The notes beneath the pieces were generated by a model. The model had not been told where the DNA came from, ran no database searches, and worked only from the letters and a program-made list of their open reading frames with translations. This document shows, piece after piece, positions 46,391 to 54,666 of a stretch of 64,000 nt of DNA (positions within the stretch are counted from its first letter, which is position 1; every line of letters begins with the position of its first letter). The position numbers and the translations under genes are program-made. Source of the stretch: Kitasatospora sp. SUK 42. GTDB lineage: Bacteria; Actinomycetota; Actinomycetes; Streptomycetales; Streptomycetaceae. The stretch covers positions 607,465 to 671,464 of the forward strand of contig NZ_LFMD02000005.1 of NCBI RefSeq assembly GCF_015776785.2. The letters are read 5' to 3'.

Positions 46391-47392
46391 TCAGACAAGG
46401 CAGCCGACAGCGGTACTCGTCCGACGCTCGTGGTCGAGGACCTTGCGCAGGCCCTCCTCAAGTGGTGTGCGCCGCCAGTCCCCGACGACCGAGCGCAGGC
46501 GCGTGCTGTCCGCGCGGAGGCGGTGTACTTCGCTGGTGTGCGGCCTGAGTCGGGAGGGGTCCGTCTCGAAGACGACGTCGCGTCCGGAGAGCTCCTGGAG
46601 CAGTTCCGCGACTGCCTTGATGGAGACGCTCTCCCCGGAACCGATGTTGAACACGTGGCCGACGACCTCCCCCGCGGGCGCGAGGCCAACCCTGATCATG
46701 GCGTCGACCGTGTCGTCGATGTAGTTGAAGTCCCGGTAGGAAGTGGTGTTTCCGAGACGCACGACACCGTTGCGGACGATCTGACGGGCGATGCCGGGAA
46801 TGACGGCGCGAGGGCTCTGGCCCGGTCCGTACAGGTTGAAGGGGCGCACGGTGACGACGGGTGTGGCGTAGGCGTGGTGGAAGCACTCGCAGAGCTTCTC
46901 CGCGGCGATCTTCGACGCGGCGTAGGGCGACTGCGCCACCAGGGGGTGGTCCTCGCCGACGCACTCGGCCTGCGCGGTGCCGTAGACCTCGGAGCTCGAC
47001 ACCGCGACGATGCGGCCGCTCCCCGCCTTTCGCGCCGCGACGAGCAGGTTGCCGGTACCGGTCGCGTTGACGTTCAGGTAGGCGGCCGGGTCGAGGAAGC
47101 TGTGCGGCACGGAGATCAGCGCGCCCAGGTGGTAGACGGTGTCCGCCCCGTCCAGGAGCGGGGGAAGGCTGTCCTCGTCCCGCAGGTCCCCCCTGTGGAT
47201 CTCCAGCCGGTCGTGCCCGGAAAGGGGCGACAGCGCGCCGGTGCCGCCGTCGGAACGGTGCCGCACGAAGGCGCGTACGGTGGCGCCCGCGTCCAGCAGT
47301 CCTCGGACGAGGTTGCCGCCCAAGAATCCGCCGGCGCCGGTGACCGCGACGGTGCGGCCCTCCCACGACCGGGCGGGCTGTGTGTCGTTCAC
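46391..47392 (-). CDS. NAD-dependent sugar epimerase/dehydratase (extended SDR)
   Basis: A 333-residue extended short-chain dehydrogenase acting on nucleotide sugars. It has the Rossmann motif VTGAGGFLGGNLVRGLL (~17-33), GDLRD, the catalytic SSSEVYG and YAASK (Tyr-x3-Lys at ~155), and NLYGPGQ plus DFNYIDDTVDAM of the substrate side. This resembles GDP-mannose 4,6-dehydratase and UDP-sugar 4-epimerase relatives; sequence alone does not decide between epimerisation and dehydration. It starts 24 nt after the NodB-type deacetylase and precedes the glycosyltransferase, so it probably supplies the donor sugar. Confidence 0.92.
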   Translation of the reverse strand: MNDTQPARSWEGRTVAVTGAGGFLGGNLVRGLLDAGATVRAFVRHRSDGGTGALSPLSGHDRLEIHRGDLRDEDSLPPLLDGADTVYHLGALISVPHSFLDPAAYLNVNATGTGNLLVAARKAGSGRIVAVSSSEVYGTAQAECVGEDHPLVAQSPYAASKIAAEKLCECFHHAYATPVVTVRPFNLYGPGQSPRAVIPGIARQIVRNGVVRLGNTTSYRDFNYIDDTVDAMIRVGLAPAGEVVGHVFNIGSGESVSIKAVAELLQELSGRDVVFETDPSRLRPHTSEVHRLRADSTRLRSVVGDWRRTPLEEGLRKVLDHERRTSTAVGCLV

Positions 47393-47416
47393 AGCATTTC
47401 CCTCTTCTCGTCGGTT

Positions 47417-48478
47417 TCAGCAGGCGGGGGTGCCGGCGAGGTGCGCCGCGTGGTGTTCGAGGGTTTCGTCGACGGTCGCGAACTGGTAGCCGTCTTCGGT
47501 GAGTTGCCGAATGATGTCGGAGAGGGCCCGGACGGTCTGGGACCGGTCACCACCGCCGTCGTGCATCAGCACGACGGATCCCCACCCGGTCTGCCGCACG
47601 GCGTTGTCGACGATGGCGGCCGTGCCCGGCATGGCCCAGTCGCAGGGGTCGTTGTCCCACAGCACCGTGGCCATCCCGTGGTCGGCGATCCACCGCAGCA
47701 CGTCGGGGGTGCGCGAACCGTACGGCGGCCGCAGCATCCGCGGGTCGGTGCCGGTGACCCGGCGGATCGCACGGTTCGTCGCTTCGATCTGGAAGTCCAG
47801 CTCGTCCCTGGTCAGGTCGGGCAGGTACGGGTGCGACCACGTGTGGTTGCCGATGTGGTGGCCTTCGGACGCGATGCGCTCCAGCGTCGCGGGATGCGCG
47901 TCGGCGTGCAGGCCCACGCAGAAGAAGGTGGCGGGCACCTGGAATTCGCGCAGCACGTCGAGGACGCCGTCGGTGTGGGGCGGTTGCGGACCGTCGTCGA
48001 AGGTCAGTGCCACGCGGGGTGCGGTGGGCGCGCCCCGTACGAGGTAGAGGCCCCGAAGGGTCAGCTCGCGCTCGACGTCCGCGCTGTCCCTGATGTTCCT
48101 CCGCAGGTCGTCGAGCCTCCCTGCCAGGGTGCCGACCTCGGTGGAGAGCCGCACCAGCCGGTTCAGCGCGGGCGCCGCGTGCCGTGCGAGCTGCTCCGCG
48201 CTCACGGAGGCGTTCTCCGGGCGCTGCGGCAGCAGCCACGGGTCGGCGCGGAGGACCGTCACGCCTGCGGCGAGCAACGGGCCGTCCAGCAGCCCGTTGG
48301 TGCTGTCGAGGACCGCCGCGACCTCACAGCCCGTCTCCGCCGCGAGCTCCCCCAGCCGGCGCACCAGTACGTCCGTCTCACCGGCACCCATCCGCCAGGG
48401 GGCGAGGCTCCGTCCGTCGGAATGGGTGCAGACCACCTCGTATCCGCGCGAGTCCCACGCAATGGCGGCGATCCACAT
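47417..48478 (-). CDS. Polysaccharide deacetylase (NodB) with N-terminal RNase H-like domain
   Basis: A 353-residue protein with no signal peptide. The C-terminal ~200 residues are a NodB deacetylase: LTFDDGPQ (~157), zinc-binding GNHTWSHP (~208), RPPYGSRTP and VLMHDGGG. It removes acetyl groups from N-acetylated sugars. The N-terminal ~120 residues are unexpected: WIAAIAWDSRGYEV, AAVLDSTNGLLDGPLLAAG and VTVLRADPWLLPQRP resemble the RuvC/RNase H-like N-terminal domain of IS110-type transposases, keeping a first-strand Asp and an Asp where Glu is usual. ATG 48478 follows GGGGAAG. First gene of the operon with the epimerase and glycosyltransferase. Confidence 0.88.
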   Translation of the reverse strand: MWIAAIAWDSRGYEVVCTHSDGRSLAPWRMGAGETDVLVRRLGELAAETGCEVAAVLDSTNGLLDGPLLAAGVTVLRADPWLLPQRPENASVSAEQLARHAAPALNRLVRLSTEVGTLAGRLDDLRRNIRDSADVERELTLRGLYLVRGAPTAPRVALTFDDGPQPPHTDGVLDVLREFQVPATFFCVGLHADAHPATLERIASEGHHIGNHTWSHPYLPDLTRDELDFQIEATNRAIRRVTGTDPRMLRPPYGSRTPDVLRWIADHGMATVLWDNDPCDWAMPGTAAIVDNAVRQTGWGSVVLMHDGGGDRSQTVRALSDIIRQLTEDGYQFATVDETLEHHAAHLAGTPAC

Positions 48479-48780
48479 GTGCTTCCCCCGGGCTCCGGAC
48501 GACCGTTTGGAGTGTGGTCGGGTCCGTGCCGGCCACAAGGCGACTCTCGCGTACGCGCCGGTGACGCGGAATATCAACCCGACCGCCTGTGTGGGGTAGC
48601 CGAACGGGCGTACTCGCACCCGACTTCGTCCGCGTGAAAGGCGATCCAGGAGCATGACCGGTCATCAGCGGCTCGAAAGGATTCGCACGTCAGGGCGTTT
48701 TCGGGTGCCCTTCCGCCTCGCGTCCCGGCACCACTCTCCGGGTCGGCCACCTACCCATCCGGCTAGGCCGGAAAGGCCGT

Positions 48781-48810
48781 TGCCCCTCGCCGGAATGTCT
48801 TGCTAGCGTT
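48781..48810 (+). promoter_or_regulatory. Candidate promoter toward the PIG-L gene
   Basis: TTGCCC (48781-48786) and TAGCGT (48805-48810) are spaced by 18 nt, close to the Streptomyces vegetative consensus. It would give a 5' leader of about 250 nt. Confidence 0.4.
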
Positions 48811-48890
48811 CCGGGGTGCTTCTGGATTGCCGCTGTCCGGGAAGATTCGGGAAGATCCGGGAAGTGGCACCCCGCTCGGGGAGTGCGTGA

Positions 48891-48941
48891 TGAGTCGCCG
48901 AAATCTATTGAGCGCGCGCATTCCAGCATTTCAGCGGTAGG
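48891..48941 (+). CDS. Possible 16-residue leader peptide
   Basis: ATG 48891 encodes MSRRNLLSARIPAFQR, with GGGGAG ideally placed 6 nt upstream. It uses codons rare in this genome (CTA, AAT, ATT, TTT). It lies in the long leader before the PIG-L gene and could be a regulatory uORF. It may equally be chance in a lower-GC spacer. Confidence 0.22.
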
Positions 48942-49064
48942 GCGTGATCGCGAAATGGGCGCCTGGCCGATGTGGTCCACCGCGGAGCAGGAGTGAGCTG
49001 CGCGCGGACATCAGGCAGAACGCGGCACGACTCGTGGCCGCGTCGAGTTGGGATCGGATTGAGG

Positions 49065-49799
49065 ATGTCTACGAGGCTGGTCGTTTCCCCGCACTTCGAC
49101 GACGCGGTGCTGTCCTGCGGCGACACCCTGCTCACCCGCGACGCCGCGACGACCGTGCTGACGGTCTGCGGCGGATCACCCGGCCCGGGCACCCCGCCCT
49201 CCGAGTGGGACTGGCAGTGCGGCTTCGCCGACGGCCACCAGGCGGCGGAACACCGTCGGCAGGAGGACGAGCGTGCCTGCGCCGCGGCCGGTGCGGCGAC
49301 CGTCCACCTGCCGTTCGCCGACCTCCCCTACTCGGGGCCGAAGGACGTCGAGGAGATCGCCGCGGCACTGGAGCCGCACCTGGCCGGGGCGGACGAGGTC
49401 TGGGCGCCGACCGGCATCGGCGTCCACGAGGACCACCTCGCCACCCGGGACGCCGTCCTGCTGGCCGCCCAACGCCTGGCGATCCCGCGACTGAACCTGT
49501 ACGCCGACAACCCGTACGCGGGCGCCCTCGGCTGGACGACACCGGACGGGGAACGGACCGGCACTCTGCGCTGGTCCGACGCGCTGGCGAGCATGCCGGC
49601 CGGGGCGACGCTCGGCGAGCTGCAACTGCGCCACCTCACCCCTGCCCGTGCGGCGGCGAAGATCGCCCTGGTGCGCGAGCACGCCTCCCAGCTGGCCAGC
49701 CTCGGCCACTTCCAGCGCACGCTGACCTGGCTGGACGGACTGCTCGCCACCGAAGCCTGGTTCGTCTGCACGGTGGCGGCGAAGGCGGTCGTGGGCTGA
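49065..49799 (+). CDS. PIG-L family deacetylase (GlcNAc de-N-acetylase type)
   Basis: A 244-residue zinc deacetylase of the PIG-L/LmbE family. Metal ligands: SPHFDDAVLSCG (~8-19; His-x-Asp-Asp) and GVHEDHLATRDAV (~127; His-x-Asp-His). Family members remove acetyl from GlcNAc in GlcNAc-inositol (mycothiol), GlcNAc-PI, teicoplanin-type glycosides and bacillithiol precursors. ATG 49065 is set by the conserved N terminus. It is divergent from the NodB/epimerase/GT2 operon and is followed by an MFS exporter. Two unrelated sugar deacetylases side by side suggest an amino-sugar product. The mycothiol MshB role is possible but the context does not favour it. Confidence 0.88.
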   Translation: MSTRLVVSPHFDDAVLSCGDTLLTRDAATTVLTVCGGSPGPGTPPSEWDWQCGFADGHQAAEHRRQEDERACAAAGAATVHLPFADLPYSGPKDVEEIAAALEPHLAGADEVWAPTGIGVHEDHLATRDAVLLAAQRLAIPRLNLYADNPYAGALGWTTPDGERTGTLRWSDALASMPAGATLGELQLRHLTPARAAAKIALVREHASQLASLGHFQRTLTWLDGLLATEAWFVCTVAAKAVVG

Positions 49800-49849
49800 C
49801 GGCGTCGCCGGACAGAAGTAGCCCAACGCTTCGACAAGGATTCCTTCGC

Positions 49850-51094
49850 ATGTCCCTCACCGCCCCGGCAGTTGCCAGGACGAGCGCAGAGGTCCGCCGC
49901 GCCTACTGGGGAACGGCTGCGGCCTTCCTCTTCAACGGGCTGCTGATCTCCGTGTGGTTCACCAGGATCCCCAGCATCAAGGAGAACACGCACCTGACGG
50001 CCGGGGCGCTCGGCTCGGTGCTGATGGTCTCGGTGATCGGGGGCCTGGTGTCCATGCGGGCGGCCGTCCGACTCATCGGGACGTTCGGCAGCAGCACGGT
50101 GATCCGGCTCGCCCTTCTCGCGGAGGCGGGGATGCTGTGGGCTGCCGCGCTCGCTCACAACGGCGTTCAACTCGCCCTCGCCCTCCTGCTGTTCGGGCTG
50201 GCCGACGGTCTTCTCAACGTGGGGATGAACGTCCAGGGAGTGGCGGTGGAGCGCAGGTCGGGACGTCCGTGCCTGAGCGTCTTCCACGCGTCCTGGAGCA
50301 TCGGGGCGCTGGCCGCCGCGGTTCTCTCGATGGGCTTCACCTGGGCGGAGTGGAGCGTCAGCAGCCACTTCCTGGTGGTAGCCGCCCTCTCCGCCGTCCT
50401 GTCCGTTCCGCTGCTGCGGGGTCTGCTGTCGGCGGACACGGAGCGGGCGGACACGGAGCAGGCGGACACGGAGCACAAGGACGCCCCCTCGGCGGACGGG
50501 CCCGCCGGCGGCCGCGGCCGTTGGAGCCGAAAGGTGGTCCTCCTCGGCGGGCTGGGGCTCTGCTGCCTGGTCGCGCAGGGGGCGATCGAGGACTGGGGAG
50601 CGGTCTTCATCACGGAGGATCAGCACGGTTCGCGCTTCACCGCGACGATCGGGTTCACCGCGTTCTCCGCGACGGTGACCATCGGCCGCCTCGTCGGCGA
50701 CCGGCTCCGGGAGCGCTTCGAGACCACCCGGCTCCTCCGGGTGTTCGCGGCCCTGGGGGTCGTGGGCCTCACGGTCTCGCTCGTCACGCCGGTGAGCGCC
50801 GTGACGGTGGTCGGCTTCGCCCTCTTCGGCTGGGGCATGTCCATTCTCGACCCGGTCATCTCCAGTGCGGCGGGCCACAGCGCGGGCGGCGGGGAGAAGG
50901 AGACGGCGGCCGCCGTCTCCCAGGTGTCGACGCTGGGGCACGCCGGCTTCCTGCTCGGTCCTCCCGCGATCGGCTGGCTGACCGAACTGGTGGGGTTGCG
51001 GGCCTCGTTGGTCATTCCCGGAGTGCTCATACTGATCGTGGGGACGGGGGCGGCGTTCATCGCCCGGATGTTCCCCGCCGCCGTCGCGAAGTAG
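49850..51094 (+). CDS. MFS transporter (YbjJ-like)
   Basis: A 414-residue, ~12-TM major facilitator protein. The first helix FLFNGLLISVWFTRIPSIKE and the central FGLADGLLNVGMNVQGVAVE resemble the YbjJ/FucP-like branch of sugar-type MFS proteins. A short charged loop between the two halves carries three 15-nt repeats (50432-50476). ATG 49850 has AAGGA upstream, 51 nt after the PIG-L stop, so co-transcription is likely. It is the natural exporter candidate for whatever the divergent sugar locus makes. Confidence 0.88.
   Translation: MSLTAPAVARTSAEVRRAYWGTAAAFLFNGLLISVWFTRIPSIKENTHLTAGALGSVLMVSVIGGLVSMRAAVRLIGTFGSSTVIRLALLAEAGMLWAAALAHNGVQLALALLLFGLADGLLNVGMNVQGVAVERRSGRPCLSVFHASWSIGALAAAVLSMGFTWAEWSVSSHFLVVAALSAVLSVPLLRGLLSADTERADTEQADTEHKDAPSADGPAGGRGRWSRKVVLLGGLGLCCLVAQGAIEDWGAVFITEDQHGSRFTATIGFTAFSATVTIGRLVGDRLRERFETTRLLRVFAALGVVGLTVSLVTPVSAVTVVGFALFGWGMSILDPVISSAAGHSAGGGEKETAAAVSQVSTLGHAGFLLGPPAIGWLTELVGLRASLVIPGVLILIVGTGAAFIARMFPAAVAK
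50432..50476 (+). repeat. Three tandem 15-nt coding repeats
   Basis: GCGGACACGGAGC(G/A)(G/C) three times, encoding ADTER-ADTEQ-ADTEH in the central loop of the MFS transporter. In-frame expansion or contraction would not disrupt the protein. Confidence 0.85.
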
Positions 51095-51100
51095 GTCCGC

Positions 51101-52408
51101 TCATTCGGTCGGCTGCGGGGTGAGACGACGGAGCCCCTTGCGGTCGTAGTAGCGGGTCATGGCGAAGCCGAAGGCGAGGGCGACCGCGAACCCGACCGCG
51201 ATCATGATCCAGGCGCGGGCCAGCCCCGCGTCGGCGCGCGCGTCGAAGTAGAGGATCGCCCGGACCCCGGCGCTGAGTTGGCGGATCGGCTCGAAGGCGC
51301 CCAGGAACCGGAAGAACGCCGGAACGGCCTCCAGCGGGACGGTCGCCCCGGAGGAGGGCAGGGCCAGCGCGATGAAGACGAACATCGACACCAGCTGGCC
51401 GAGGCCGCCGAACGCGGCGTTGATGGCCTGGACACCGAGGCCGACCGCGAGGCAGGCGCAGTAGGAGAAGATCCACAACAGCGGCAGGTGCGAGGCGTCC
51501 ATCCCGAGGATCGCGATGCACCCCACCATCACCATCGTCGTGGTGAGCACCGAGATCCCGGCGGTCATCGCCATCTTCAGCACCAGCGTCTGCGTCCGGC
51601 CGATCGGCACGGTCGGCCGGCGGTGGTGCCAGGGGCCGATCTCGCTGTCGGCGTAGCCGAGCGAGGTGTCCACGCCGTTGTGGATCAGGTTGCCCGAGAT
51701 GAAGCCGGCCAGCACCAGCAGCAGCGTGTAGTAGAAGGCGCTCAGGCCCAGCCCGCTGTGCCGCCCGATCGGGTGGCCGACCTGCGTGCTGACGGCGACC
51801 GGGTCGGCCAGTAGCAGCCGGGCGGCCGGGGCGGCGTGCGCGGCCGCGGGGGAGGCGGTCAGCTGCTTCCCGATGGTCAGCGAGGCCTGGTGGGCCGCGT
51901 TCTGGTTGATCTGGGCCGCGATCGAGGAACCGAGGCTGCCCAGGCCCGGGTTGGTGAGCACGGTGATCGTCGGACGGGCCTTCGCCTGGGGGGTGGACAG
52001 CGCGGCGACGGAGGCGGTGAAGTCGGCGGGGATCACCAGCGCGCCGTACACCTTGCCGGAGGCCAGCAGGTCCCGGGCCTCGCCCTGGCCGACCTGGCGC
52101 CAGTCGACCGAGCCGACGGGCTCGGCGGTGACGATCGACCTCGTGAGCTGCGCCCCCAGGTTCTCCGGCTGTCCGGGCGGCGGCGTGCCGGTGTCGGCGT
52201 CGACCACGGCGACCGGCAGCCGGTGCAGACTGCCGTTGGGGTCGATGATGCCGCCCATGTAGAGCAGCGACAGCAGCAGGGCGACCAGCGAGGCGAGCAC
52301 GGAGGGTACGAGCCACAGCTTCGGGTGGCGCAGCAGGGCGGCGGCGCGCTGCTGCCCGGGAGCGGGGGAGGAGGAGGCCCCGTCGGGCGGGGTGTGCGGG
52401 GAGGCCAT
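51101..52408 (-). CDS. YhgE/SNG1-like ABC-2 type membrane protein
   Basis: A 435-residue membrane protein. One TM helix at ~30-50 (LWLVPSVLASLVALLLSLLY) is followed by a ~170-residue extracytoplasmic domain (RLPVAVVDADTGTPPPGQ, KVYGALVIPADF, ITVLTNPGLG) and six C-terminal helices. This is the YhgE/Pip and SNG1/DUF3533 layout; relatives act in phage adsorption, ESAT-6-type secretion or drug tolerance, and the biochemical role is unsettled. ATG 52408 is the first Met before the conserved part. It is convergent with the MFS gene (6-nt gap) and solitary. No ATPase partner is adjacent. Confidence 0.82.
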   Translation of the reverse strand: MASPHTPPDGASSSPAPGQQRAAALLRHPKLWLVPSVLASLVALLLSLLYMGGIIDPNGSLHRLPVAVVDADTGTPPPGQPENLGAQLTRSIVTAEPVGSVDWRQVGQGEARDLLASGKVYGALVIPADFTASVAALSTPQAKARPTITVLTNPGLGSLGSSIAAQINQNAAHQASLTIGKQLTASPAAAHAAPAARLLLADPVAVSTQVGHPIGRHSGLGLSAFYYTLLLVLAGFISGNLIHNGVDTSLGYADSEIGPWHHRRPTVPIGRTQTLVLKMAMTAGISVLTTTMVMVGCIAILGMDASHLPLLWIFSYCACLAVGLGVQAINAAFGGLGQLVSMFVFIALALPSSGATVPLEAVPAFFRFLGAFEPIRQLSAGVRAILYFDARADAGLARAWIMIAVGFAVALAFGFAMTRYYDRKGLRRLTPQPTE

Positions 52409-52421
52409 GGCGCTCCACGCT

Positions 52422-52586
52422 AGGCCCTGTCCGGCCGATCTTGTCGGATCAGCGCGCGGCGTCGGGCGCCCGGCTGGGCGTGTGGCCGGACCGTCCTCGT
52501 ACTGGGTGTACTTGGGCGGTTCGGCCGTGCGTCCAGGCGGGATGATCCGGCGTCGCGCGCCCGGCAAGATCGGCCGGACAGGGCCT
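52422..52586. mobile_element. MITE-like element with 22-bp perfect terminal inverted repeats
   Basis: Arms 52422-52443 and 52565-52586 are perfect inverted repeats enclosing 121 nt with no gene. A related palindrome at 53342-53395 shares the core TGTCCGGC(C/G)GATCTTG. No clear target duplication is visible. Confidence 0.55.
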
Positions 52587-52659
52587 GGACGCCGCCACCG
52601 CAGCCCCCGGGCGCGACACGCCTCCGCCCGGCCGGGCTCGGGGGGCGCCGGGACAGGCC

Positions 52660-53301
52660 CTACCCGCGCCCGTGCAGCAGGATGGCCGCCTCGCGGTCGG
52701 TGATGTCGTGGAACTCGCCGTACCAGGGGCCGGCGGCGTGCGCGTAGCGGGGCAGGTGGAGGCAGACCAGCTCGTCCACGTCCGGGCGCAGCTCGGCCGC
52801 GATCCGGGCGTCGCACAGCGGCGCCGCGAGGACCAGCCGCTTCGGGCGGCCACCGGCCAGGGCGCGGACGGCGGCGCGGGCGGTGAGGGCGTCGGTCAGA
52901 CCGTCGGAGACGAGGACGGCGGTGCGCCCCTGGACCCGGAGCCCGGCCCGGCCCTCGCGGTACAGGGCCTCGCACCGGTGGACCTCGGCGCGTTCGCGCT
53001 TGACGCTCGCGCCGACCTCCACCGGCGTGACACCCAGGTTCTTCAGGGAGTTCCGGTCGAACAGCGGCGGGTCGTCGTCGGCGATCGCGCCGACCGGGCG
53101 GTCGTGGCCGGGCACGGCCAGCGGCCGCACCACCGCGACGTCGAGCGGCGCGTTCAGGGCGTCGGCGACCTCCACGGCGACCGGCAGCCCGCCGGGGGCC
53201 AGGCCGAGCACGACGAGCCCGCCGCCACGCCGGTCGCGCGCGAACGGGGCCAGCGCCCGGGCGAGTTGGAGCCCGGCGGCGCTGCGGTCGAGGAATCTCA
53301 C
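52660..53301 (-). CDS. Phosphoribosyltransferase-family protein
   Basis: A 213-residue type I PRTase-like protein. It has LVVLGLAPGGLPVAVEVADAL (~29-49; the early PRTase loop) and the position of the PRPP-binding loop at TAVLVSDGLTDALTARAAVRAL (~127), where the usual DD-G-IATG-T is replaced by SDGLTDALT, so catalysis may be altered. GTG 53301 has GGAGGA 7 nt upstream. Similar Streptomyces proteins often lie near universal-stress and dormancy genes. It is flanked on both sides by copies of the same palindromic repeat. Substrate unknown. Confidence 0.8.
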   Translation of the reverse strand: MRFLDRSAAGLQLARALAPFARDRRGGGLVVLGLAPGGLPVAVEVADALNAPLDVAVVRPLAVPGHDRPVGAIADDDPPLFDRNSLKNLGVTPVEVGASVKRERAEVHRCEALYREGRAGLRVQGRTAVLVSDGLTDALTARAAVRALAGGRPKRLVLAAPLCDARIAAELRPDVDELVCLHLPRYAHAAGPWYGEFHDITDREAAILLHGRG

Positions 53302-53341
53302 GGGCGTGTCCTCCTCGGGAGCACTACGATCCGCAGGTTTG

Positions 53342-53395
53342 GGGCCTGTCCGGCGAGCCTCTGCCGGGCCCGCGGCAAGATCCGCCGGACAGGCC
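53342..53395. repeat. REP/MITE-like palindromic repeat, second copy
   Basis: A 14-bp inverted repeat (53342-53355 with 53382-53395) whose right part, CAAGATCCGCCGGACAGGCC, matches the right end of the 52422-52586 element with minor changes. It lies within the leader of the PRTase gene. Confidence 0.55.
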
Positions 53396-53562
53396 CGAGC
53401 CCGGTGAACCCGCGCCACCTGCTACCCGGCTGCTTCCCCGTCTGCGCGGCCTCTAACGTCGTTCCGGCCGGTCAAGCGGTGTTAGGACGCGCCGGAGCCG
53501 GGCAGCCGCTCGGGTGAGGGGAAGGGGGACGTGGGGGCGGCGGAGGCTCGGAGGTGGCGGCG

Positions 53563-53901
53563 ATGGACGGGCCCGGGCTCTCCGGCCGGGAGCTGCGGAT
53601 CCTGGCGGAGATCGAGGACGGGCTGCGGGCGGACGGCCGGCTGGACCGCGCCCTGCGCACCATGCGCCGGGGGCCCCGCCCGGCGCCGGGCGGAGTGCTG
53701 CGTGCGGCGGCGCGGGTGCCGCCGGCCGCGTTCGCGGTGCTGCTGGCCCTCTCGGCGGGCCTGCTGGTGGTCAGCGCGGACGCGCACACGCCCGCCGTAC
53801 TGGCCGTGTTCGCCCTGGTGTGGGCGCCGACGGCCTTCCTGCTCCTCGCGCGGCTGACCACCCGTCGCCGGGGGAGCAGCGGTGGGCCGGGGCGGCGGTG
53901 A
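53563..53901 (+). CDS. DUF3040-like membrane protein
   Basis: A 112-residue protein. The N-terminal LSGRELRILAEIEDGLRAD followed by LDRALRTMRRG matches DUF3040 (an acidic helix, then LxRxLR). Two hydrophobic helices follow at ~52-95 and a basic tail. ATG 53563 has GGAGG 8 nt upstream. It overlaps the next gene by 20 nt, so the pair is translationally linked. The function is unknown; it sits at the head of a stress sigma group. Confidence 0.8.
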   Translation: MDGPGLSGRELRILAEIEDGLRADGRLDRALRTMRRGPRPAPGGVLRAAARVPPAAFAVLLALSAGLLVVSADAHTPAVLAVFALVWAPTAFLLLARLTTRRRGSSGGPGRR

Positions 53902-54538
53902 CATGGTGTCCCACAACGGTGACGTGGTGTCCCGGAACGTGGCGCGGGCGGGCACCGGGAGCGGATCGGGCGGCCCGGTCGTGCTGCGCCCGCCGTGGCC
54001 GCAGGTGCGGCGCCTGGGCGTCCCGTACGGCCGGCCGGTCGCGCCCCCCGGTGGACCGGACCGGGAGAGTGGTCCGGACCGGGAGACCAGACGGCTCCCG
54101 CTCACCGGTGGATGCCGCGGCGCGGTGCGGCGCAGCCGTGAGTTCAGCCGCGCGGCGCTGCTGTCCTGGCACTGGCTGCCCGCCGCCGACGAGGAGCAGC
54201 GGGCCGTGGCGGAGGACGTCCTGCTCATGGTCTCGGAGCTGGTTGCCAACGCCTGTCTGCACACCCCCGGCGGCCCGCGCGAGCTGCGGCTGGACTGGGA
54301 CGGCGCCCGGCTGCGGGTGGAGGTCGCGGACACCAGCCCGGTGCCCCCGCGGCTGCGCCCGTGCGCGGACCCGGCACGGCCCGGCGGGTACGGCCTGCGG
54401 GTGGTGGACCGGCTGGCCCGCGCGTGGGGCTCGCTGCCCGAGGGCGAGGGGAAGCTGGTCTGGCTGGAGGTGCCGTCCCCGCTGGGCCGCCGACGACCGG
54501 GGCTCCCGATCCGGGGCGGCGAACCGGCCCGGCGCTGA
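53882..54538 (+). CDS. RsbW-like anti-sigma factor / ATP-binding protein
   Basis: A 218-residue GHKL-fold protein. After a disordered ~85-residue leader come the N box ELVANACLHTPGGP (~119-132), a degenerate G1 box VEVADTSPVPP, and the G2 box PGGYGLRVVDRLARAWG (~169-185). These are features of the Streptomyces RsbW-like serine kinase/anti-sigma family. GTG 53882 follows GGGGGAG and overlaps the DUF3040 gene. The sigma factor encoded 128 nt downstream is its probable target. No anti-anti-sigma gene is present in the group. Confidence 0.85.
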   Translation: MGRGGGDMVSHNGDVVSRNVARAGTGSGSGGPVVLRPPWPQVRRLGVPYGRPVAPPGGPDRESGPDRETRRLPLTGGCRGAVRRSREFSRAALLSWHWLPAADEEQRAVAEDVLLMVSELVANACLHTPGGPRELRLDWDGARLRVEVADTSPVPPRLRPCADPARPGGYGLRVVDRLARAWGSLPEGEGKLVWLEVPSPLGRRRPGLPIRGGEPARR

Positions 54539-54666
54539 ATCGCGGCCCGGGTGGCGGGTAGGTGAACGGGTGGAGCGCTCATGGTGGCAGGCCGACCGCC
54601 GCCGCATCCCGACCGTGCCGTCGGACCGCGGTGGCGGGCGGCCGCCCGAGGCTCAGGAGAAGCACC

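Larger units (their letters stand above)
48479..49064. other. 586-bp divergent intergenic region of the amino-sugar locus
   Basis: This space separates the NodB operon from the PIG-L gene. It holds a perfect 12-bp palindrome ATGACCGGTCAT (48654-48665), a possible sigma-70 promoter TTGCCC-N18-TAGCGT (48781-48810, plus strand), 10-bp tandem repeats GGAAGATTCG/GGAAGATCCG (48841-48865) and a possible 16-codon leader (48891-48941). Its G+C looks lower than its surroundings. No longer gene is supported. Confidence 0.6.
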
